This document shows, piece after piece, positions 6,455-13,817 of a stretch of 17,414 bases of DNA (within the stretch, counting starts at the first letter, position 1; every line of letters starts with the position of its first letter). Below the pieces are notes generated by a model. That model worked only from the letters and a program-made list of their open reading frames with translations, was not told where the DNA came from and made no database searches. Made by a program: the position numbers and the translations under genes. The stretch covers positions 1 to 17,414 of the forward strand of contig CAYGVT010000061.1 of the NCBI GenBank assembly GCA_964353355.1. The letters are read 5' to 3'. Source of the DNA: CAYGVT01 sp964353355. GTDB lineage: Archaea > Thermoplasmatota > DTKX01 > GCA-020343715.

Positions 6455-7225
6455 ATGCCAATGGACGACGTCGAGATAATCTACGATGAGAGGCCCAAGC
6501 TCGTCAACCCCATACTCGTCGAGGGGCTGCCGGGCGTGGGCAACGTCGGCAAGCTCGCGGCCGAGCACATCGTCTCCGAGATCGGGGCCAAGCGGTTCGC
6601 GGTCATCCTCTCGCGGTACTTCCCGCCGCAGGTCATCGTCCAGGACGATGGCACCATCAAGCTCGTGCGCAACGAGCTCTTCTACTGGCGCCGCGGGGGC
6701 GGCAAGGGCCCGGACGTGGTCCTCCTGGTGGGGGACATCCAGGGCATCACCTCCGAGGGCCAGTACATCCTGGCCTCCCGCGTCATCGACGTCTGCGTCG
6801 AGCTGGGCGTGCGCCGCATCTACACCCTGGGCGGCTTCGGCGTGGGCCGCATGGTGGAGGACCCGCGCGTGCTGGGCGCGGTCACCAGGCTGGAGCTCGT
6901 CGAGGAGATGCGCAAGCACGGCGTGACGTTCTCCAAGGGCGAGCCCGGCTCGGGCATCGTGGGCGCCTCGGGCCTCCTGCTCGGCCTCGGCGACACCAAG
7001 GGCATCCCTGCCGTCTGCCTCATGGGCGAGACCTCGGGCTACTTCAGCGACCCGAGCTCGGCCCGCAAGCTGGTGATGGTGCTCTCGGAGGTGCTGGACA
7101 TACCGGTCGACCTGGCCAAGCTCGAGGAGCGCGCGGACCAGATCGAGCGCATCACCTCCAAGCTCAAGGACCTCGAGCAGGGCGAGAAGGACGCCTCGCG
7201 CGAGGACCTCACGTACATCGGCTGA
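6455..7225 (+). CDS. PAC2 family protein (proteasome assembly chaperone homologue)
   Basis: 256 residues. The PAC2 fold is indicated by LVEGLPGVGNVGKLAAEHIV (about 22-41), the central LLVGDIQGITSEGQY and YTLGGFGVGR motifs, the GASGLLLGLG turn and CLMGETSGYFSDP near 190. The C-terminus is a coiled coil (LAKLEERADQIERITSKL, about 224-241), as in archaeal PbaB-type members. These proteins assist assembly of proteasome or related complexes; the exact client is unknown. I use ATG 6455, 5 nt after the Nop10 stop; ATG 6461 is an equally acceptable alternative, and an in-frame GTG at 6446 overlaps the Nop10 stop. It closes the translation operon, as in many Euryarchaeota. Confidence 0.93.
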   Translation: MPMDDVEIIYDERPKLVNPILVEGLPGVGNVGKLAAEHIVSEIGAKRFAVILSRYFPPQVIVQDDGTIKLVRNELFYWRRGGGKGPDVVLLVGDIQGITSEGQYILASRVIDVCVELGVRRIYTLGGFGVGRMVEDPRVLGAVTRLELVEEMRKHGVTFSKGEPGSGIVGASGLLLGLGDTKGIPAVCLMGETSGYFSDPSSARKLVMVLSEVLDIPVDLAKLEERADQIERITSKLKDLEQGEKDASREDLTYIG

Positions 7226-7234
7226 GGCCGTCCC

Positions 7235-7253
7235 GCGCCCCCGCACGGGGCGC
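7235..7253 (+). terminator. GC hairpin after the PAC2 gene
   Basis: Perfect 7-bp stem GCGCCCC / GGGGCGC with a 5-nt loop, 9 bases after the operon's last stop codon and upstream of the next promoter. No T tract follows directly; it may mark the 3' end of the operon transcript. Confidence 0.4.
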
Positions 7254-7286
7254 AAGCCAGATTGTTCCCGCGCAGTGGGAAATAGG

Positions 7287-7340
7287 TCCAAAAGGTTATT
7301 ATCGCGAAACGGGCATCTAACACCGCTTAGCCTAGGGTGG
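7287..7340 (+). promoter_or_regulatory. promoter and ribosome binding site of the HEAT/zinc-ribbon gene
   Basis: CCAAAAGGTTATTATC (7288-7303) is the only AT-rich element in the gap and can serve as BRE/TATA, centred near 7299, giving a start near 7325 and a leader of about 22 nt. GGGTGG at 7335-7340 lies 6 nt before ATG 7347. This rules out the longer in-frame GTG at 7275, which would lie upstream of the TATA box. A short inverted repeat TTCCC/GGGAA (7265-7281) sits just upstream. Confidence 0.55.
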
Positions 7341-7346
7341 ACCAGT

Positions 7347-9233
7347 ATGGCAGAGGGGTGGCAGCAGCCGACTGAGGGTGCCGGGCAGGAGCTCTACCTG
7401 TGCCCGATATGCAGCACCCGCGTCTCCTCCACCGCCAAGGAGTGCCCCAGCTGCCACGCCGTCTTCGTCGAGGACGGCGAGGGTGGCGTGGCCGCCCCCG
7501 CGGCCGATGCCGCCCCCAAGGTCGAGCCCGTGCAGTACAAGTGCCCCTCTTGCGACGCGACCGTGGGCGAGAGCGACCCCAAGTGCCCCAGCTGCGGGGC
7601 GGTCTTCATCGACGCCGCGCCCCTGCCCGCGTCCGCTCCCCCGCCCGCCCCCGCCCCCGCCCCCTTCCCCTCCCCCGCGGCGAGGCCGGCGGTCGAGCGT
7701 CCCCCGACGGTGGCGAAGGACCGGCCTGCCGGTGCCCCAGGGGCCAAGGCCCCCGCGTCGCCGGGCGGGCCAAGCGCCCGGACGGGCGCCGCCAAGGCCG
7801 CGCATGGGCCCGCGATGCCCAAGCCCCCGACCAAGCGCAGGCAGAGGCCCACCGGCGCGGCCGCACGCCAGCGCAGGCACAGCAAGGCCGTCGATATGCT
7901 CTCGGCCCGCCGCAAGCGCATCGGCCAGAGGACCATCATCGGCCTGAGCGCGATGGCAGCGGGCCTGGGCATGTACATGGTGTCGCTCTTCATCGGCGGC
8001 GGCGGCAAGTTCACCCTCCTGACGGGCCTCGGGATGGGCCTGGGCATCGCGCTTTTCGCCATCGGCGTGCTCATCTACTCCACCCAGCTCCTGGCGAAGC
8101 AGCACTACACGTCGCAGCTCGAGAACGCGCGCGCCGAGGCGGCGCTGCTCAAGGAGCTTTTAAAGGGCCGTCCGTCCGCGGCCTCCGCCGCCGCCACCGG
8201 CGCCGTCGCCAGGCCAGCGACCCCCTCGCGGGGGAGGCCGGCGGCGGGGACCAAGCCGTGGGAGGAGGTCGGTGCGCCCGCGACGGCCGCCGGGCCCGCC
8301 GCAGCGACGCCGGTCGCCGCCCCTGCCGCGCAGATGACCTACTCCCCCTCCCCCGTGGCGGCGCCCGGCCCCGCATCGACCTCGAGCATCACCGTCGAGG
8401 TCGCGCCCTCGGGGCCTGACGACAAGGACAAGTTGCCGTGCGCGAACTGCGGCTACATGAACCGCCGCATCTTCGTGCGGTGCATCAGGTGCGGCACGGA
8501 GCTCCAGAAGCAAGAGCAGTCGATCGCGGTCGAGACCTTCGAGAAGCCCGAGGGCAGGTCCGAGCTTTCCAAGGAGGTCATCCGCGGAGGGGCGTCCGTC
8601 GTGCCTTGGGAGGCGCGCCGCGCCGCGGCGTCCCAGACGAGCAAGGCCGCCGCGCGCGCGGCCGAGCGCAGGACCGCGCTCGCGGAGGCGGAGGCGGCCG
8701 CGGCCGCCAAGGGGCCCGACCGTCGCGCCGTCATCGGCGTGGCCGCGAACTTCCAGAAGCTCCCGAGGGAGATGCGCGAATCGCTCATCCGCACGCTGCA
8801 CCGCGTGGACGATCCGGTCGTGAGGCAGGACGTGGTCTCCGCCATCGCGGAGAACTACACCGAGGTGCCCCGCGACATCCAGGAGCTGCTGGGCGACCTG
8901 TCCGACGACGAGGACGCGCGCGTGCGCGAGGAGGTCGCCTTCGAGGTCAACCGCAACTTCGACCGCATCCCGCTCGACGTCGTCCAGGGGGTGTTCACGA
9001 AGCTGGCGCGCGACCCCGAGCGCATGGTGCGCGAGGACGTCGTGAGCGCCATCGCGGAGAACTTCCAGCGGCTCCCGAAGGAGTCGCAGGACCTGCTCAA
9101 GCTCCTCGCGCAGGACCGCGTCGAGAGCGTGCGCGACGAGGTCTCGTTCGAGGTCGCGAAGAACTCCGATGTAATCCCTGAGAAGTTCAAGTCCGAGGTC
9201 ATGGAGCTCATCAAGCGCGTGGGCGGGGGCTGA
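7347..9233 (+). CDS. membrane protein with three zinc ribbons and C-terminal HEAT-like repeats
   Basis: 628 residues with an unusual order of parts. Two N-terminal zinc ribbons: Cys19/22/33/36 (CPICS ... CPSCH) and Cys66/69/80/83 (CPSCD ... CPSCG). A Pro/Ala-rich linker and basic stretch (about 90-193) follows, then two membrane helices (about 197-214, IIGLSAMAAGLGMYMVSLF, and 223-247, LLTGLGMGLGIALFAIGVL), a second Ala/Pro linker, and a third ribbon Cys365/368/379/382 (CANCGY ... CIRCG). An Ala-rich helix (about 425-458) leads to about five 34-35-residue HEAT-like repeats (459-628) with recurrent VVSAIAEN, P-R/K-E and VREE/VRDE motifs. Both soluble parts probably face the cytoplasm, since the helices form a hairpin. 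HEAT arrays usually bind proteins. I do not recognise a named family; a membrane-bound scaffold is the inference. Confidence 0.88.
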   Translation: MAEGWQQPTEGAGQELYLCPICSTRVSSTAKECPSCHAVFVEDGEGGVAAPAADAAPKVEPVQYKCPSCDATVGESDPKCPSCGAVFIDAAPLPASAPPPAPAPAPFPSPAARPAVERPPTVAKDRPAGAPGAKAPASPGGPSARTGAAKAAHGPAMPKPPTKRRQRPTGAAARQRRHSKAVDMLSARRKRIGQRTIIGLSAMAAGLGMYMVSLFIGGGGKFTLLTGLGMGLGIALFAIGVLIYSTQLLAKQHYTSQLENARAEAALLKELLKGRPSAASAAATGAVARPATPSRGRPAAGTKPWEEVGAPATAAGPAAATPVAAPAAQMTYSPSPVAAPGPASTSSITVEVAPSGPDDKDKLPCANCGYMNRRIFVRCIRCGTELQKQEQSIAVETFEKPEGRSELSKEVIRGGASVVPWEARRAAASQTSKAAARAAERRTALAEAEAAAAAKGPDRRAVIGVAANFQKLPREMRESLIRTLHRVDDPVVRQDVVSAIAENYTEVPRDIQELLGDLSDDEDARVREEVAFEVNRNFDRIPLDVVQGVFTKLARDPERMVREDVVSAIAENFQRLPKESQDLLKLLAQDRVESVRDEVSFEVAKNSDVIPEKFKSEVMELIKRVGGG

Positions 9234-9251
9234 CGCACCGGCACCACACAA

Positions 9252-9265
9252 CCCCCCCGGGGGGG
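9252..9265. repeat. C7G7 perfect palindrome
   Basis: CCCCCCCGGGGGGG lies 18 bases after the stop of the HEAT-repeat gene in an 88-base gap before the GPN GTPase. It could form a hairpin at the 3' end of the first gene or simply be a homopolymer-prone spot. The gap holds no AT-rich promoter, so the GTPase may be co-transcribed with the preceding gene. Confidence 0.4.
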
Positions 9266-9321
9266 AGGAGCCTACGCCGGCACGGCGCCGCGGGGCGCAC
9301 GGCATCAAGGGGGAGGCATGC

Positions 9322-10098
9322 ATGGTAGAGGAGAAGGTCGCCATTTTCTTCGTCGGCACCGCCGGCTCGGGCAAGTCCACGCTGGTCGCCGCCTTCCGCA
9401 GGTGGATGGAGAACGCGTCCTACAGCGCGCTCACGGTGAACCTGGACGCGGGCATCGAGGTTCCGGCCTACGCGCCCGATGTGGACGTGCGCGACTGGGT
9501 CGTGCTCGGGCACATCATGGAGGAGTTCAACCTCGGGCCGAACGGGGCCCAGGTCGCGGCCGCGGACATGATCGCAATCCAGGCCAGGGACATCTTCGAG
9601 GCCGTGGAGTCCATGGACGCGGACTACGTACTCTACGACGCGCCGGGGCAGCTGGAGCTGTTCGCGTTCCGCAGCTCGAGCCGCAGGCTCGTCGAGGTCC
9701 TGGGCGGGAGCCGCCCGATGATAGCCTACCTCTACGACCCCTCCCTGGTCGCCACGCCCAACGGGTTCCTCACCTCGATGCTCCTGGGCGCGACCGTCCA
9801 GTTCAGGCTGGGCGTGCCCCTGATGAGCGTGCTCGCAAAGGTCGACCTGCTCAAGCCGGAGCAGCGCGAGACCATCCAGGCGTGGGCGGCCGACAAGTGG
9901 CGGCTGTACAACGACCTGACCGACGGCGAGGTGACGCCCCAGACCACCATGTCCGCCGAGGTGCTGCAGGCCCTCGAGTCCCTCGGGGCCATCGGCCCCC
10001 TCATACAGGTATCGAGCGCCACCGGCGAGGGCCTGGACGACCTCTACTCGGCCGCCCAGGTGGTCTACGCGGGCGGCGAGGACCTCGAGAAGAGGTGA
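9322..10098 (+). CDS. GPN-loop GTPase (XAB1/Pab0955 family)
   Basis: 258 residues. P-loop GTAGSGKST (residues 12-20), the family-defining Gly-Pro-Asn loop at 72-74 (NLGPNGA), the G3 element DAPGQLE (106-112), a G4-type element LAKVDLL (171-177) and G5 VSSATGEGL near 233. GPN GTPases dimerise through the inserted loop; eukaryotic relatives help assemble and import RNA polymerase II, and the archaeal role is unknown. The start ATG 9322 is preceded by GGGGGAGG with 6-nt spacing; a nearby ATG at 9318 is out of frame. The G4 element has Ala172 in place of the usual Asn of NKxD, which may weaken guanine specificity. Confidence 0.95.
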   Translation: MVEEKVAIFFVGTAGSGKSTLVAAFRRWMENASYSALTVNLDAGIEVPAYAPDVDVRDWVVLGHIMEEFNLGPNGAQVAAADMIAIQARDIFEAVESMDADYVLYDAPGQLELFAFRSSSRRLVEVLGGSRPMIAYLYDPSLVATPNGFLTSMLLGATVQFRLGVPLMSVLAKVDLLKPEQRETIQAWAADKWRLYNDLTDGEVTPQTTMSAEVLQALESLGAIGPLIQVSSATGEGLDDLYSAAQVVYAGGEDLEKR

Positions 10099-10168
10099 CC
10101 CCGGCCCGTCCCCCCTGGCCGACCACGGGGCGACCCCCCGGACACCATCGGCCGGACACCTCCGACAA

Positions 10169-10180
10169 CGCCAAATACGG
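10169..10180 (+). promoter_or_regulatory. TATA-like element of a leaderless UbiA-family gene
   Basis: CGCCAAATACGG has its AT core centred near 10175, about 27 nt before ATG 10202. That is the spacing at which archaeal transcription starts at the initiation codon. No ribosome binding site precedes the ATG, consistent with a leaderless mRNA. Confidence 0.5.
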
Positions 10181-10201
10181 GGGAGGGCCTTCCGCCTTAC
10201 G

Positions 10202-11344
10202 ATGGCGCACGAGGAGGCCACACCCCAGCACGGTGACGCGGACCACCCAGCGTCCCGCATCACGCTGGAGACCCCGGGCGGCCGCACCAACCTCAGGGGC
10301 GAGTCCATCCCGGAGGGCAAGGGCCCGGGCCCGCGCGCCAGGCTGCTGGACCCGGACCTCGACGCCATCGATTCCCACGCGCACGAGCCCGCGCCCGCCG
10401 CAGGCGAGCGCTACCCCGGCTGGCGCGTGGGCGTGCCGCGCAAGATAGCCGCCTACGTCGAGCTCATACGCCCCTTCACGCTGCTCGCGCCCGTCTTCGG
10501 CGGCATCGGTGGCGCGCTGCTCGCGCTGGCCGCGGGCGAGTTCGAGGACTGGGCCTGGCCCGCATCGGTCTGGACGATGGTCTACGGCATAACCACGCTC
10601 GTGCTGCTCAACGCGGCCTCGAACTGCCTCAACGGGGCCTACGATGCGCACATCGACGCCATCAACAAGCCCTACAGGCCCATCCCGAGGGGCCTGGTCA
10701 CGCGCGACGAGGCCGTCTCCCTGGCCTACGCGCTCTACTTCCTGGCGTTCTTCCGCGCCCTGCTCATCAGCCCCGCGTTCTGGGCGATCGTGATGCTCAT
10801 CGCGGCCACGTCCTACTACTACTCGATGCCCCCGGTGCGGTTCAAGAAGCGGTTCTGGCTGAGCAACATCAGCATCGCCTTCGGGCGGGGGATGCTGGGG
10901 TTCGTGGCCGCGTGGACGCTCTTCGGCGACCCCCTGAACCCCACCCCCTGGGTCATCGGGGGCATCATGTTCATCTTCCTCGTGGGCGCGACCACCAGCA
11001 AGGACTTCACCGACATCGAGGGCGACCGGAAGTACGGCATGCGCACGCTTCCCGTCGTCTACGGCTCTCGCAAGGCCGCGCTCATCGCCACCCCCTTCTT
11101 CGTGGGGCCCTTCCTCCTCATCCCGCTGGGCGTGCTGGAGGACTACCTGATCCAGGAGGCCAACCTCCTGCTCGTGCTCTCGGTCTGGGGCGTGTACGTG
11201 ATGTACCTGCTGCAGGGCCACGCCAACGAGCGCGACCCCAACTTCGAGAACTCCCCGGTGTGGAAGCACATGTACATGATGCTGTTCGCGCTCCAGCTCG
11301 GGTTCGCGGCGGTGTACATGTACCACTACCTTGCCAACAGGTGA
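10202..11344 (+). CDS. UbiA-family prenyltransferase with N-terminal extension
   Basis: 380 residues. The catalytic Asp-rich motifs of UbiA enzymes are present: N144-x3-D148-x3-D152 (NGAYDAHID, followed by NKPYRPIPRG) and D271-x3-D275 (DIEGDRKYGMRTLPV). About eight hydrophobic helices run from residue 87 to the end, starting ELIRPFTLLAPVFGG. UbiA enzymes move a prenyl group from a diphosphate to an acceptor in the membrane; in archaea candidates include digeranylgeranylglyceryl phosphate synthase and quinone or chlorophyll-type prenyltransferases, and the motifs do not decide between them. The first 80 residues are polar and Pro/Asp-rich, an extension absent from typical members; the TATA spacing supports this long start. 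The next gene, DUF92, probably belongs to the same pathway. Confidence 0.92.
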   Translation: MAHEEATPQHGDADHPASRITLETPGGRTNLRGESIPEGKGPGPRARLLDPDLDAIDSHAHEPAPAAGERYPGWRVGVPRKIAAYVELIRPFTLLAPVFGGIGGALLALAAGEFEDWAWPASVWTMVYGITTLVLLNAASNCLNGAYDAHIDAINKPYRPIPRGLVTRDEAVSLAYALYFLAFFRALLISPAFWAIVMLIAATSYYYSMPPVRFKKRFWLSNISIAFGRGMLGFVAAWTLFGDPLNPTPWVIGGIMFIFLVGATTSKDFTDIEGDRKYGMRTLPVVYGSRKAALIATPFFVGPFLLIPLGVLEDYLIQEANLLLVLSVWGVYVMYLLQGHANERDPNFENSPVWKHMYMMLFALQLGFAAVYMYHYLANR

Positions 11345-11383
11345 GCCAGGCACTCCCGCGCACGCGCGGCGCCGCAGGCAAAA

Positions 11384-11395
11384 CGTCATATACCG
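11384..11395 (+). promoter_or_regulatory. TATA box of a leaderless DUF92 gene
   Basis: CGTCATATACCG is centred near 11390, 25 nt before ATG 11415, again the leaderless geometry, with no ribosome binding site before the ATG. It excludes the in-frame upstream start near 11331, which lies before the promoter and inside the UbiA gene. Confidence 0.6.
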
Positions 11396-11414
11396 GAAGC
11401 CCATTCGCGCCCCC

Positions 11415-12194
11415 ATGCACGTGCCCACCCTGGCCGATGTGGCCATAACACTGGTGGTGAGCCTCGGCCTTGCGGCCGCGGCCAGGTGGAGGCATGTCCT
11501 GGACTCCAAGGGCACTGTCCTGGCGTCCGCCATCGGCATCACCATCGGCCTGGGCGCGGGATGGGAGTACGTGCTGCTGCTGCTGCTCTTCCTCCTCACC
11601 TCCTTCGGGGTGACCCGGTGGGGCTACGCGCGCAAGCAGGCGGCGGGCGTGGCCGAGGGCAAGCGCGGCGAGCGCGGCTGGAGGTCGGTGCTCGCCAACG
11701 GCACGGTCCCCACGGGCGTGGCGCTCCTCGCCCTGCTGGACCTGCCCATGCTCCCCCCGCACGCCATCGCCGTGCTCTTCATCACCGCCATCGCGGCCGC
11801 CGCGGCCGACACGGCCGCGTCCGAGATCGGCGTGCTCGCGCGCGACCCCGTGCTCATCACCCGCCCCTCCAAGGTGGTCCCGCCGGGCACGAACGGGGGC
11901 GTGTCCGTGCAGGGCCAGGTGTTCGCGCTGCTGGCCGCGGGCTACTCCGTCGTCGTGGGCGTGCTCCTGTTCACGCTCGCGCCCGGCACCCACTCCAACG
12001 GCTGGTGGGCCGAGGGCTGGTGGATAGCCCCGCTGCCGGTCGTGGCGGGGTTCCTGTCGTGCCAGCTCGACTCGGTCCTGGGCGCGACCCTGGAGAACGC
12101 GGGCCACATGTCCAAGAACGACGTCAACATCACATCCATCGCCGTGACGACCGCGGCCATGGCCGCGGCGCTATGGTTCCTCGGCGTCCGCTGA
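11415..12194 (+). CDS. DUF92 membrane protein (VTE6-like, possible prenyl phosphate kinase)
   Basis: 259 residues from ATG 11415, start set by the leaderless promoter. About seven hydrophobic segments. The family signature is clear: AAADTAASEIGVL around Asp132, then KVVPPGTNGGVSVQG (Asn160 within it), and near the end SCQLDSVLGATLE. Plant VTE6, a homologue, phosphorylates phytyl phosphate to phytyl diphosphate, and the wider superfamily includes dolichol kinase and CTP-transfer enzymes. Lying 70 bases after a UbiA prenyltransferase gene, it may supply or recycle a prenyl diphosphate for that enzyme. The family call is strong; the kinase role in this archaeon is inference. Confidence 0.92.
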   Translation: MHVPTLADVAITLVVSLGLAAAARWRHVLDSKGTVLASAIGITIGLGAGWEYVLLLLLFLLTSFGVTRWGYARKQAAGVAEGKRGERGWRSVLANGTVPTGVALLALLDLPMLPPHAIAVLFITAIAAAAADTAASEIGVLARDPVLITRPSKVVPPGTNGGVSVQGQVFALLAAGYSVVVGVLLFTLAPGTHSNGWWAEGWWIAPLPVVAGFLSCQLDSVLGATLENAGHMSKNDVNITSIAVTTAAMAAALWFLGVR

Positions 12195-12210
12195 GGCTGG
12201 CGACGCCGGC

Positions 12211-12276
12211 CCGACAAACTATTTCTGCCCCCCCTGCCATTCCCTGCCCCCCATTGGGGCACAGTGGCCAGGAGGG
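12211..12276 (+). promoter_or_regulatory. promoter, leader hairpin and ribosome binding site of the fumarase operon
   Basis: CCGACAAACTATTTC (12211-12225) is a TATA-like element predicting a start near 12245. A perfect 6-bp hairpin TGCCCC / GGGGCA with loop CCATT spans 12245-12261, so it would sit at the very 5' end of the leader. A strong ribosome binding site AGGAGGG follows (12270-12275 region), about 7 nt before ATG 12283. The hairpin could protect the mRNA 5' end. Confidence 0.5.
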
Positions 12277-12282
12277 AGCCGC

Positions 12283-13164
12283 ATGATATCTGACAAGCAG
12301 GTCGAGGACGTCGTGGTGGAGATGCTCCGCAAGGCGGTGACAAAGCTCCCCAGCGACATCGAGCGCGCGCTCGAGCAGGCATACAAGGCGGAGACCGAGG
12401 AGGTCCCGCGGACGCAGCTGCGGACGATACTCGACAACATCGCCCTCGCCGAGCAGGGGACGACCCCCATCTGCCAGGACACGGGCGTGCACATCTTCTT
12501 CGTGAGGCCGGGCGCCGTGGGGACGGGGGACCTCGCGGAGGCCATCGGGAGGGGCGTCGCGCGCGCGACCAAGGACGTCCCGCTCCGGCCCAACACGGTC
12601 CACCCCATCACGCGCGCCAACCACAAGGACAACCGGGGGACGGGCATGCCCTACATCAACCTGCTGCCCCCCACGAAGGACCCCTGGCTCGAGCTCACCG
12701 TCATGCCCAAGGGCGCGGGGTCCGAGAACATGTCGGCCCTGAAGATGCTCAACCCTTCCGAGGGCGTCAAGGGCATCAAGCGATTCGCGCTGGACACGCT
12801 CGTGGCCGCGGGCAGCAAGCCCTGCCCGCCCATCATCATCGGCATGGGCATCGGCGGCTCCGCCGACATATCGATCCACCTCGCCAAGGAGTCCCTCCTC
12901 CGTCCCGTGGACCAGCGTCACCACGAGAAGGAGATAGCGGCCCTGGAGGTGGAGCTCATGGAGGCCCTCAACACCATCGGCATCGGCCCCATGGGCCTCG
13001 GCGGGAAGACCACGCTGCTGGGCGTCAACATCGAGTACGCGCACTGCCACACGGCCTCGCTCCCCGTGGCCATCAACATCCAGTGCTGGGCGGCGCGGCG
13101 CGCGACCGCGCGCATCCACGCGGACGGGCACGTCGAGTACCCGTCCCACGAGGGGGTGAGGTGA
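12283..13164 (+). CDS. fumA: class I fumarate hydratase, alpha subunit
   Basis: 293 residues. The three [4Fe-4S] cluster cysteines of class I fumarases are visible: Cys64 (ICQDTGVHIFF), Cys181 (SKPCPPIIIGMGIGGSAD) and Cys255 (EYAHCHTASLPVAI). Further landmarks are NTVHPITRANHKDN, PKGAGSENMSALKML and GPMGLGGKTTLLGVN. With the beta subunit it interconverts fumarate and malate in the citric acid cycle. The closely related tartrate dehydratase alpha subunit cannot be excluded by motif alone, but fumarase is the usual archaeal annotation. The beta gene starts 1 nt after this stop, so the subunits are made together. Confidence 0.95.
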   Translation: MISDKQVEDVVVEMLRKAVTKLPSDIERALEQAYKAETEEVPRTQLRTILDNIALAEQGTTPICQDTGVHIFFVRPGAVGTGDLAEAIGRGVARATKDVPLRPNTVHPITRANHKDNRGTGMPYINLLPPTKDPWLELTVMPKGAGSENMSALKMLNPSEGVKGIKRFALDTLVAAGSKPCPPIIIGMGIGGSADISIHLAKESLLRPVDQRHHEKEIAALEVELMEALNTIGIGPMGLGGKTTLLGVNIEYAHCHTASLPVAINIQCWAARRATARIHADGHVEYPSHEGVR

Positions 13165-13165
13165 G

Positions 13166-13774
13166 ATGGCCGAGCACCACCTCCGGCTCCCGCTGTCGGA
13201 GAAGGCCGTCCGTGACCTCGCCCTGGGCGACACGGTCTTCATCTCGGGCACGTTCGTGACCGCGCGCGACGAGGCGCACATGCACGCGATGCACAACAAG
13301 AAGGAGGGCAAGCCCGTCCCGTTCGAGTTCAAGGACTCGGCGGTCTTCCACTGCGGCCCCATCGCCCGCGAGGTCGGCATGGGCAAGTGGGAGATAGTCG
13401 CCGCCGGGCCCACCACGAGCACGCGAATGAACTCGCTCGAGCCCGAGTTCCTGCGGACCTTCCGCCCGCGCGTCATCATCGGCAAGGGCGGCATGTCGAA
13501 GCCCACGGTGGACGCGATGAAGGAGGTCGGGGCCGTCTACCTGGCCATCACCGGCGGCGCGGCCGTCGTCGCGGCCAGGGGCATCGAGCGCGTGACCGCG
13601 GTGCACTGGCTCGAGGAGCTGGGCATGCCCGAGGCCCTGTGGGTGCTCGAGGGCAACGACTTCGGGCCCATGACCGTGGGCATCGACGCGCACGGTAACT
13701 CGATTTTCGAGCGCGTGGACGCCCAGGTGAAGGACAACGCCGGACGCATCAGGAAGCAGCTCGGCATCGAGTGA
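13166..13774 (+). CDS. fumB: class I fumarate hydratase, beta subunit
   Basis: 202 residues, the normal length of the separate C-terminal (beta) domain. Landmarks include LALGDTVFISGTFVTARDEAH (split here as LALGDTVFISG and TARDEAHMH), FHCGPIAREVG, AAGPTTSTRMNSLEPEF, IIGKGGM and VYLAITGGAA. This domain contributes substrate-binding Arg/Lys residues at the interface with the alpha subunit. ATG 13166 follows the alpha stop directly with a GGGGTGAGGTGAG region as ribosome binding site. The gene ends 43 bases before the convergent minus-strand gene. Confidence 0.95.
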   Translation: MAEHHLRLPLSEKAVRDLALGDTVFISGTFVTARDEAHMHAMHNKKEGKPVPFEFKDSAVFHCGPIAREVGMGKWEIVAAGPTTSTRMNSLEPEFLRTFRPRVIIGKGGMSKPTVDAMKEVGAVYLAITGGAAVVAARGIERVTAVHWLEELGMPEALWVLEGNDFGPMTVGIDAHGNSIFERVDAQVKDNAGRIRKQLGIE

Positions 13775-13797
13775 GCCCGGCCCGCCCGTGCGCGACA

Positions 13798-13814
13798 GCG
13801 CCCCGCATGGGCGC
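13798..13814. terminator. hairpin between convergent fumB and secreted-protein gene
   Basis: Perfect 6-bp stem GCGCCC / GGGCGC with a 5-nt loop occupies most of the 43-base gap between two convergent stop codons, so it could serve both transcripts. No T tract is present. Confidence 0.4.
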
Positions 13815-13817
13815 GCA

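Noticed and set aside
8155..8166. TATA-like CTTTTAAAG inside the HEAT-repeat gene
   Set aside because: It encodes the middle of a continuous domain and no plausible start follows at the right distance.
10001..11599. 532-codon minus-strand frame across the UbiA gene
   Set aside because: Low-complexity Arg/Glu/Val/His composition opposite a clear UbiA enzyme with catalytic motifs.
12130..13506. 458-codon minus-strand frame across the fumarase genes
   Set aside because: Antisense to fumarase alpha and beta, whose cluster cysteines and motifs are intact.
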